Notes under the pieces: model-generated | The model's database searches: none | What the model was told of the DNA's origin: nothing | What the model saw: only the letters and a program-made list of their open reading frames with translations | From: Spirochaetaceae bacterium | GTDB taxonomy: Bacteria > Spirochaetota > Spirochaetia > SZUA-6 > Bin103 | Direction: 5' to 3' | NCBI GenBank assembly: GCA_028818385.1 | Contig: JAPPNY010000246.1 | Coordinates: 2,959-15,335, forward strand | DNA length: 12,377 bases | In this document: in pieces, positions 7,520 to 12,377 of the stretch | Layout of the letters: the number at the start of each line of letters is the position of its first letter | Position numbering within the stretch: position 1 is the stretch's first letter | Program-made: the position numbers and the translations under genes

Positions 7520-9277
7520 ATGAAGCAGGAACACGCCGCCGAGCAGGAAGTCCGCTACGAGCCGGACGAGCGGCTGCGGCCGGCACTTGCCCTGGGTCTG
7601 GCCGTTCAGCACGCCGCGCTGTCGCTGGCCAGCATGATCGTGACGATCCTGATCGTGGTGCGCAGCGCCGGTCTCGAGGACTCCTACCTGTCATGGGCCG
7701 TGTTCGCCGGCCTGATCGTGAGCGGCCTCACGACGATGCTGCAGACCACGCGCCGCCGCCGGCTCGGCTCCGGCCACCTGCTGCTGATGGGACCCGCCGC
7801 GGCGTACATCGCCGTCTCCATCACCGCCTTGTCCGAGGGCGGTCCGACGCTGCTGGCGACGCTCGTGCTGATCTCCGCACTGCCGCTGCTGAGAGTCGCG
7901 CGGCGCCTGCGGCGCATCCTCACGCCGACCGTGTCGAGCACGATCATCATGCTGATCCCGGTCACCCTGGCGCCGGTCATCTTCGACCTGTTCGGCCAGG
8001 AGCCGGCGGGGACGCCGCCGGTGGCCGCGCCGCTGACGGCGGGCGTGACGCTGGCGGCGATCATGGTCCTGACCCTGCGTACCCGCGGGGTGGCGCGGGT
8101 CTGGGCGCCGGTGATCGGCGTGCTGGCAGGCTGCGTGGTCGGGGCCCTGTTCGGCACCTACGACGTGCAGCGGGTCATGGACGCCCACTGGATCGGGCTG
8201 CCACGCTTCTCGGCGTGGCCGGGACTGGACTTCTCGGCACTCGGGCGCCACTTCTGGCTGCTGCCGTCGTTCATGTTCCTGTCCCTGGCCGGAGCCGTCG
8301 AGACGGTCGGCGATGCGATCGCCATCCAGAAGGTCTCCTGGCGCCGGCCGCGCGCGACCGACTACACGCTGGTGCAGAACGCGGTGGCCACCGACGGCGT
8401 CGGCAACCTGCTCTCTGGGCTCGCCGGAACCCTGCCGACCACCACCTACTCGACCAGCGTCGGCATCGCCGAGATCACCGGCGTGGCGGCGCGCCGCGTC
8501 GGCGTGTTCGTCGGACTGCTGTTCTTGGTGCTGGCCTTCTTCCCGAAGGTCGTGTCGCTGCTGCTGGCCATCCCCAACGCGGTCGCCGGCGCCTTCACGC
8601 TGGCGCTGGCGGCGGTCCTGTTCACGCTGGGAATCAAGCTGGTGGTGGCATCCGGGCTGGACTACCGCAAGGGCGTGATCGTCGGGATCTCCTTCTGGGT
8701 GGGGGTTGGGTTCCAGAACGGATGGCTGTTCCCGGAGCTGCTGGACCAGGCGGGCGGCCGGCTGGGCGTGCTGCTGGGCAACGGCATGACCGCCGGCGGC
8801 ATCATGGCGATCGTCCTGTCGCTGATCCTGGATCCGCCCGGACAGTGGAAGCGGCGGACGATGGAGCTGAACACCGAGGCGATTCCGGCCGTGGACGAGT
8901 TCGTGGTCGCGCTGGCCTCGCGGCGCGGCTGGAGGGAGGCCGCCATGACGCCGCTGCGCGCCGCCTGCGAGGAGGTGATCCTCTCGCTCAAGGAGGAGGA
9001 GGATCCGTTCGCCGACGACCCCGAGTTCGCCTCGGAGCGGAGCCAGCGCCTGCGCGTGTCGGCGCGCATCGGCCGCGAATCGGGGGAGCTGGAGTTCGTC
9101 GCCGCGTTCGGGAGCGGCAACCTGGAGGACGAGATGGCAACGCTCGGAGAACCCGACGCGTCAACGGCGGGAGAGGAAACCTCGCTGCGCCTGTTGCGCC
9201 ACTACGCGTCGTCCATTCGGCACCAGAAGTACCGGAAGGCCGAAGTCGTGACCATCACGGTCAGGCGCCGGGGCTGA
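7520..9277 (+). CDS. NCS2/NAT (SLC23) purine/pyrimidine-type permease with C-terminal HATPase-like domain
   Basis: This 585-residue membrane permease of the nucleobase-ascorbate transporter family starts at ATG 7520; a TTG at 7511 would add three residues. Residues 1-20 are polar, then about 20-440 hold many hydrophobic helices. Family landmarks are GSGHLLLMGPAAAYIA (84-99), the helix with AVETVGDAIAIQ (259-270), whose E261 matches the acidic substrate-binding Glu of UraA and XanQ, and TDGVGNLLSGLAGTLPTTTY (291-310). The NAT signature that follows reads STSVGIAEITG (311-321); the usual Gln-Asn pair (QNxGxxxxT) is replaced by Thr-Ser, so substrate preference may differ. Residues 449-585 are soluble and atypical: VDEFVVALASRRGW, LRAACEEVILSL, RLRVSARIGRESGELEFVAAFGSG and LRLLRHYASSI...VVTITV. 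This order resembles an RsbW/HATPase_c_2 ATPase fold that lacks the Mg-binding Asn, hence probably degenerate (inference). It is cotranscribed with the antiporter. The substrate is unproven. Confidence 0.85.
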   Translation: MKQEHAAEQEVRYEPDERLRPALALGLAVQHAALSLASMIVTILIVVRSAGLEDSYLSWAVFAGLIVSGLTTMLQTTRRRRLGSGHLLLMGPAAAYIAVSITALSEGGPTLLATLVLISALPLLRVARRLRRILTPTVSSTIIMLIPVTLAPVIFDLFGQEPAGTPPVAAPLTAGVTLAAIMVLTLRTRGVARVWAPVIGVLAGCVVGALFGTYDVQRVMDAHWIGLPRFSAWPGLDFSALGRHFWLLPSFMFLSLAGAVETVGDAIAIQKVSWRRPRATDYTLVQNAVATDGVGNLLSGLAGTLPTTTYSTSVGIAEITGVAARRVGVFVGLLFLVLAFFPKVVSLLLAIPNAVAGAFTLALAAVLFTLGIKLVVASGLDYRKGVIVGISFWVGVGFQNGWLFPELLDQAGGRLGVLLGNGMTAGGIMAIVLSLILDPPGQWKRRTMELNTEAIPAVDEFVVALASRRGWREAAMTPLRAACEEVILSLKEEEDPFADDPEFASERSQRLRVSARIGRESGELEFVAAFGSGNLEDEMATLGEPDASTAGEETSLRLLRHYASSIRHQKYRKAEVVTITVRRRG

Positions 9278-9281
9278 CCTC

Positions 9282-9650
9282 CTACCTCAGGGCATCTTCC
9301 AGCCGCTTGGCCGCGCCGTCCAGGCGCTCGACGAACTTGGCGATGCCCGGGGTGTTCTCCTTGAGGGCGGCGCTGTCCGGGTTGAAGTTGGCGCGGAAGT
9401 TCCTGATCCGTTCCAGCATCGTCTGGACGTGCTCGCGCTTCACGGAGAGGGGGTCGTCGCCGCTGTCCAGCAGCGCCTGTATCCGCTCGATGCCCACGTC
9501 CATGCGCTCGGCGAACGCGGCGATGCCCGGCGCGTTCGCCTCAAGCGCCGCGAGGTCGGGATTGAATGCCCCGCGCAGCGTCTTGAAGACGGTCAGCACC
9601 GCTTCCACGTTCTCGCGCGCGACAGTGATGCGGTCTTCCGACTCTCCCAT
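9282..9650 (-). CDS. Small uncharacterised protein of two tandem repeats
   Basis: I do not recognise the family. The product is 122 residues, charged and probably helical, with no signal peptide, membrane helix or cysteine, so it is likely cytosolic. It consists of two repeats with an exact 60-residue period, about 10-62 and 70-122. Each has a helix starting with V[AK]RE[NH]V, then a shared [AN]FNPD.AAL block, then PGIA.F.ER.D, then a further amphipathic helix. By eye about 24 of 53 aligned positions are identical, which points to an internal duplication. The start is secure: ATG 9650 is preceded by AAGGAG with an 8-base spacer, the best ribosome-binding site on the minus strand here. Its stop lies four bases past the permease stop, so the genes converge tightly. 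The upstream region is shared with the divergent SDR gene and contains a strong palindrome. The function is unknown; the FNPD/PGIA blocks could be turns in a helical bundle. Confidence 0.75.
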   Translation of the reverse strand: MGESEDRITVARENVEAVLTVFKTLRGAFNPDLAALEANAPGIAAFAERMDVGIERIQALLDSGDDPLSVKREHVQTMLERIRNFRANFNPDSAALKENTPGIAKFVERLDGAAKRLEDALR

Positions 9651-9658
9651 GTCTGAAT

Positions 9659-9664
9659 CTCCTT
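9659..9664 (-). promoter_or_regulatory. Ribosome-binding site of the repeat protein
   Basis: On the minus strand AAGGAG lies eight bases before ATG 9650. This is a full Shine-Dalgarno match that fixes the start and supports the gene being real. Confidence 0.75.
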
Positions 9665-9698
9665 CCGGAACGGGGAGTATCGTACCCGCGACGCGTTG

Positions 9699-9723
9699 TC
9701 AAGGCTCGGACCCCGAGCCTTGA
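9699..9723. promoter_or_regulatory. Perfect inverted repeat (11-bp arms, 3-nt centre) in divergent promoter region
   Basis: TCAAGGCTCGG (9699-9709) and its exact reverse complement CCGAGCCTTGA (9713-9723) flank ACC. The element lies between the divergent starts at 9650 (minus) and 9767 (plus). No T-tract follows on either strand and it precedes genes on both sides, so an operator for a dimeric regulator is more likely than a terminator. A leader hairpin is the alternative. Confidence 0.6.
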
Positions 9724-9755
9724 TGATCGGGGCGCGGTCGTGGATGGTTGCGGCG

Positions 9756-9761
9756 AAGGAG
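9756..9761 (+). promoter_or_regulatory. Ribosome-binding site of the SDR gene
   Basis: AAGGAG lies five bases before ATG 9767. It decides between this ATG and an in-frame GTG at 9740, which lies upstream of the site itself. Confidence 0.75.
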
Positions 9762-9766
9762 AGCGG

Positions 9767-10522
9767 ATGGCCAGGGTGCTGGTGGTCAGCGGCGCGGCGT
9801 CCGGCCTGGGGCACGCCTCGGCGCTGCGCTTCGCCAGGGGCGGCTACGACGTCGGGTTGATCGACGTCGACCGGGCACGGGGCGAGCAGGCCGCGCAGAA
9901 GGTCCGCGCGCTGGGACGGCGGGCGGTGTACTGCCCGTGCGACGTCACCGACCGGGGACAGGTGGACGCGGCGGCGCGCGAGATCAGGCGGGCGCTTGGC
10001 CCTGTGGACGCGCTGCACAACAACGCGGGGATGCAGGTGCCGGGCGGCATCCTGCGCTGCACGGAGGAGGATTGGGACCGGCTTTACGACGTGACCGTCA
10101 AGGGAATCTTCCACGTGACGCGTGCGTTCGTCCCGCTCATGGCCGGCCGGACCGGGGCCGTGATCGTCAACACCGGATCGATCCTGGCGGCCCGTCCCGC
10201 CGGCGAGCGGGCCGCGTACGCCGGCGCCAAGGGAGCCGTAGAGGCGCTGACCCGCTCCATGGCCGCGGACCTGGCCGGGCGGGGCATCAGGGTCAACTGC
10301 GTGGCGCCCGGCGCGATCGACACGCCGCTGCTGCAGCGCTACATCAGGGAGTCCGCCTATCCGGCGGCCACCGGGTCGGGGCTGAAGGCAAAGTCGCTCT
10401 TCAACCGCTTCGGCCGGCCGGAGGAGGTCGCCGGCGTCGTGTTCTTCCTGTGCAGCGAGGAGGCGTCGTTCGTGACCGGCGCGACGTGGTCCGTGGACGG
10501 AGGCTGGTCAGCCGCGGGCTGA
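9767..10522 (+). CDS. Classical short-chain dehydrogenase/reductase (SDR)
   Basis: A 251-residue cytosolic NAD(P)-dependent oxidoreductase of normal classical SDR length. The cofactor motif is G9-A-A-S-G13-L-G15 (GxxxGxG) after a short first strand. An Asp follows the second strand (GLIDVDR, D33), which favours NAD(H) over NADP(H). CDVTDRGQ (58-65) and NNAG (85-88) follow. The catalytic residues are S138 (NTGSIL), Y151 and K155 (YAGAK). The Asn of the catalytic tetrad, usually in a VNxxG context, is T110 here (DVTVKG), a deviation seen in some SDRs. The C-terminal part has RVNCVAPGAIDTPLL, RFGRPEEVAGVVFFLCS and FVTGATWSVDGGW, all canonical. ATG 9767 has AAGGAG five bases upstream. The Gfo/Idh/MocA gene starts 75 bp downstream and is probably in the same operon, which suggests a sugar, polyol or hydroxy-acid substrate. 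The exact substrate cannot be read from the sequence. Confidence 0.92.
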   Translation: MARVLVVSGAASGLGHASALRFARGGYDVGLIDVDRARGEQAAQKVRALGRRAVYCPCDVTDRGQVDAAAREIRRALGPVDALHNNAGMQVPGGILRCTEEDWDRLYDVTVKGIFHVTRAFVPLMAGRTGAVIVNTGSILAARPAGERAAYAGAKGAVEALTRSMAADLAGRGIRVNCVAPGAIDTPLLQRYIRESAYPAATGSGLKAKSLFNRFGRPEEVAGVVFFLCSEEASFVTGATWSVDGGWSAAG

Positions 10523-10586
10523 CCTTTGAAGATCTCCGCGATCGGGGACCCGGCGTGGTACCGTGCGGCGGCACACCAGCCGCAAC

Positions 10587-10592
10587 AGGAGG
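10587..10592 (+). promoter_or_regulatory. Ribosome-binding site of the second Gfo/Idh/MocA gene
   Basis: AGGAGG lies five bases before GTG 10598 and sets this GTG as the start, rather than a TTG at 10526 or an ATG at 10613. A 6-bp stem (TGCGGC 10564-10569 with GCCGCA 10579-10584) sits just upstream. Confidence 0.8.
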
Positions 10593-10597
10593 AAACG

Positions 10598-11602
10598 GTG
10601 GCGAAGACTCGCATGGCTCAATACGGAACCAGGCACGGGCACGCGTCCGGCAAGCTGCAGGCTATGCAGGCGAACGACGATGTCGAGGTCGCCGGGGTCT
10701 TCGAACCCGACCCGGCGCGGCGCGCCGAGCTGGAGGGGTCCGGCGGCGCCTTCGCGGGTGTTCACTGGTATGGCGACCGGAGCGAGATGCTGGAGGACGA
10801 GAGCATATCGGCGGTCGCCTCCGAGGGGCACAACGCGGAGAGTCTCGACCAGACCGAGGAGATCGTCGCCGCCGGCAAGCACGTCTGGTACGACAAGCCT
10901 GCCGGCGACGACTGGGCGCAGTGGCAGCAGGTCGTGGCGGCAGCCGAACGGAAGGGTCTGCTCATCCAGATGGGCTACATGCTGCGCTACCACTCGTCCT
11001 TCAGAATGGTCGCCGAATGGGCCAGGTCGGGCCTGCTGGGCGACGTGTTCGCCGTGCGCGCCCACATGTCCACCAACATCGACGAGGCCGGACGCGCCCG
11101 GATCGCCGGCGCGCACCGGGGCGGCATCTTCTTCGATCTGGGCGGGCACATGCTGGACCAGGTCGTCTGGATCCTGGGGCGTCCGGTGAAGGTGACGTCC
11201 TTCCTGCGAAGCGACGCGCGGTCGGCGGCGGCGTTCGAGGACAACACGCTGGCGGTCTTCGAGTTCGAGAACGCCCTTGCCTTCATCGACATCGCCGCGC
11301 TGGAGACGCAGCCGGCGGCGCGCCGTTTCGAGGTGTACGGCAGCCGGGGCAGCGCCATCATCGTCGAGCCCTTCGAGCCCGGCCTGCAGGTCCGGCTCTG
11401 CCTGGCGGAAGCCGGGGACGGCTACCGGCAGGGCGAGCAGATCGTGAGCGTGGACGGGGAGAGCCGGCAGCGGACCTACGAGCTGGAGCTCGACGCGTTC
11501 CTGGCCACCATCGAGGGGAGGCAGCCGCGTGACCGGCCGGTGTCGCACGAGTTGCTGGTACAGGAGACCCTTTTGCGCGCCACGGGCGTGATCCCGGACT
11601 GA
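10598..11602 (+). CDS. Gfo/Idh/MocA family oxidoreductase (second copy, canonical active site)
   Basis: A 334-residue predicted cytosolic NAD(P)-dependent sugar or polyol dehydrogenase. The start is GTG 10598, chosen for the perfect AGGAGG five bases upstream; an in-frame TTG at 10526 lacks such a site. The N-terminal nucleotide-binding loop reads QYGTRHGHASGKL, a His-containing variant of GxGxxG. VAGVFEPDPARRAEL, AVASEGHNAES and HVWYDKPAGDDW follow. DKP replaces the family EKP and keeps K100. The second domain has GGIFFDLGGHMLDQVVWIL: D180, H184 and D187 preserve the D-x-x-x-H-x-x-D pattern of catalytic-type residues that the other oxidoreductase in this window has lost. The C-terminal beta-sheet region (RRFEVYGSRGSAIIVEPF) is typical. 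It follows the SDR gene with a 75-bp gap in the same direction, so both may act in one oxidative pathway. The substrate is unknown. It is convergent with the sulfotransferase gene, 29 bp away. Confidence 0.9.
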   Translation: MAKTRMAQYGTRHGHASGKLQAMQANDDVEVAGVFEPDPARRAELEGSGGAFAGVHWYGDRSEMLEDESISAVASEGHNAESLDQTEEIVAAGKHVWYDKPAGDDWAQWQQVVAAAERKGLLIQMGYMLRYHSSFRMVAEWARSGLLGDVFAVRAHMSTNIDEAGRARIAGAHRGGIFFDLGGHMLDQVVWILGRPVKVTSFLRSDARSAAAFEDNTLAVFEFENALAFIDIAALETQPAARRFEVYGSRGSAIIVEPFEPGLQVRLCLAEAGDGYRQGEQIVSVDGESRQRTYELELDAFLATIEGRQPRDRPVSHELLVQETLLRATGVIPD

Positions 11603-11631
11603 GGCGCCTCCCGCGGCCGCCGGCGCCGGTG
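11603..11631. other. Palindrome-rich spacer between convergent genes
   Basis: The 29-bp gap and its edge hold three perfect palindromes: GAGGCGCCTC (11601-11610, overlapping a stop codon), GCGGCCGC (11613-11620) and CCGGCGCCGG (11620-11629). They could form strong stems and stall transcription from both sides, but there is no T-tract, so I do not call a terminator. Confidence 0.4.
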
Positions 11632-12377
11632 TCAGGTGCGGATGCCGCGGCCGGCGATGAACTGCCGGTAGCGGGCGAAGGCGGCGTCGACGGCCTCCGG
11701 GGTGAGGTCGTAGTCCTCGAGGTCGTAGCTGTGCCGGACCTCGTGCCGGCGCCGCTCCGCCTGCCGTTCCTGCCACCCCTGCATCGCGGCACGGGCCTCG
11801 GCCGTGAGTGGCCAGCCGAAGTGCTCGTAGACGGCGCTCACCGTTGCCCACGGGTCGTCGACCAGGTCGGCGTAGCTCACGTCGCACCAGCGCTCCCCCA
11901 GCTCCGGATGCGCTTCGCGGAAGGCCACGGCCCGGTCGAGCATGCCGCTCATGTCCGCGAGCTGCTCGGCTCCCAGAACGCCGCGCGGAGTCGGTTCGGT
12001 GGAGCGGGCACGGAGCTGCTCTATCAGGCTGACCCATGAGCCGGTGACCTCCCGCGGTTCGCGGTGGGTCTGGATGAAACAGGCGTCCGGGTAGGCACCG
12101 ATCAGCGCCTCCAGCTCCATCAGGTGGACGGGCGCCTTCAACAGCCACTGGGGCACGCGCCCGGGGTCCCGCATGCGCCGCTGCCAGGTGAAGTGCTGGA
12201 TGGCGCGGCGGTGGTATCCGTATGCCGGGTGCGAACCTGCCGCGGAGAGCCAGCGGCCGTATTCGGGCACCTGGTAGATGTTGGTGTTGGACCAGGAGCG
12301 GAAGGTGTGCCGCAACAGCGGCAGGTCCTCCTCGGGCTCATCGACGTCGAGCTCATGCGCACCCGCGAACGACTCGA
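11632..12377 (-). CDS. Sulfotransferase family protein (Sulfotransfer_3 type), N-terminus beyond window
   Basis: This is the C-terminal part of a PAPS-dependent sulfotransferase. The frame is open through the right edge, with about 248 codons visible. A TTG at 12315 could look like a start, but coding continues upstream with ELDVDEPEEDLPLLRHTF, a segment typical of this family, so the gene is truncated by the window and not short. Family features in order are VPEYGRWL, AYGYHRRAIQHFTWQRR, WLLKAPVHLMELEALI, then DACFIQTHREPREVTGSWVSLIEQL. In that last segment the Arg of THREP and the Ser of TGSWVSL fit the 3'-phosphate-binding region. The C-terminus has WCDVSYADLVDDP, HFGWPLTAEARAAMQGW and HSYDLEDYDLTPEAVDAAFARYRQF. 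The N-terminal 5'-phosphosulfate loop is not in the window. It would transfer sulfate from PAPS to a hydroxyl or amine of an unknown acceptor. It is convergent with the dehydrogenase gene, so cotranscription is excluded; any functional link is by neighbourhood only. Confidence 0.88.
   Translation of the reverse strand, partial: ESFAGAHELDVDEPEEDLPLLRHTFRSWSNTNIYQVPEYGRWLSAAGSHPAYGYHRRAIQHFTWQRRMRDPGRVPQWLLKAPVHLMELEALIGAYPDACFIQTHREPREVTGSWVSLIEQLRARSTEPTPRGVLGAEQLADMSGMLDRAVAFREAHPELGERWCDVSYADLVDDPWATVSAVYEHFGWPLTAEARAAMQGWQERQAERRRHEVRHSYDLEDYDLTPEAVDAAFARYRQFIAGRGIRT

Noticed and set aside
7693..9723. Long plus-strand open frame overlapping the permease in another frame
   Set aside because: The translation is Arg/Gly/Ala-rich with no recognisable motif. 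The permease frame has clear helices and family landmarks, so this is a shadow.
9699..9723. Inverted repeat as a rho-independent terminator
   Set aside because: No T-tract follows on either strand, and it lies upstream of both flanking genes, not downstream of one.
9748..11532. Long plus-strand open frame spanning both the SDR and second oxidoreductase genes
   Set aside because: It is out of frame with two genes that have intact catalytic motifs and good ribosome-binding sites. Its sequence is low-complexity Arg/Gly.
10508..12148. Long minus-strand open frame across the second oxidoreductase and sulfotransferase
   Set aside because: It shows no domain pattern and overlaps two well-supported genes, so it is a composition artefact.
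12313..12315. TTG as start of the sulfotransferase
   Set aside because: The reading frame stays open upstream and encodes DVDEPEEDLPLL, a segment expected inside this family, so the gene is cut by the window edge.

Overview
The window is bacterial DNA of high GC content. It is densely coded, with short intergenic gaps and G/C-rich third codon positions. Two predicted lipoproteins, a hybrid two-component regulator, Gfo/Idh/MocA and SDR dehydrogenases and a Sulfotransfer_3-type enzyme would suit an environmental heterotroph such as Chloroflexota or a high-GC spirochaete-like lineage. No rRNA or other phylogenetic marker is present, so the taxon is a weak inference. I see no tRNA, rRNA, CRISPR array, transposase, integrase or phage gene.

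Layout. (1) 1-2300, minus strand: two adjacent paralogous lipoprotein genes that end in lamin-tail-like (LTD) domains. The downstream copy has an extra Ig-like region and is cut by the window edge in a G-rich homopolymer tract. (2) 2427-4781, plus strand: a single-chain GAF-PAS-HisKA-HATPase-REC-winged-helix protein, meaning sensor, receiver and DNA-binding output in one polypeptide. It diverges from the lipoprotein pair across a 126-bp AT-richer spacer. (3) 4782-5038: noncoding as far as I can see, with one possible terminator stem. (4) 5039-6193, minus strand: a Gfo/Idh/MocA oxidoreductase with altered catalytic-region residues. (5) 6286-9277, plus strand: a two-gene operon of a CPA1 cation/proton antiporter and an NCS2/NAT nucleobase-type permease. 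The permease carries an unusual soluble C-terminal domain that looks like a degenerate RsbW/HATPase_c_2 fold. (6) 9282-9650, minus strand: a small unrecognised protein made of two 60-residue-period repeats. (7) 9767-11602, plus strand: an SDR dehydrogenase followed by a second, more canonical Gfo/Idh/MocA oxidoreductase, preceded by a perfect 11-bp-arm inverted repeat. (8) 11632-12377, minus strand: the C-terminal part of a sulfotransferase, convergent with the oxidoreductase.

How the genes may work together. SDR plus Gfo/Idh is a common pairing for stepwise oxidation of a polyol, sugar or cyclitol, and the nearby sulfotransferase and second Gfo/Idh protein could act on related hydroxylated compounds. 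The antiporter and permease form a membrane transport unit in which proton or sodium coupling could be linked. These are inferences from gene order. The least ordinary items are the permease with its C-terminal regulatory-looking domain and altered NAT motif, the tandem-repeat small protein beside a strong palindrome, and the one-piece histidine kinase/OmpR-type regulator.
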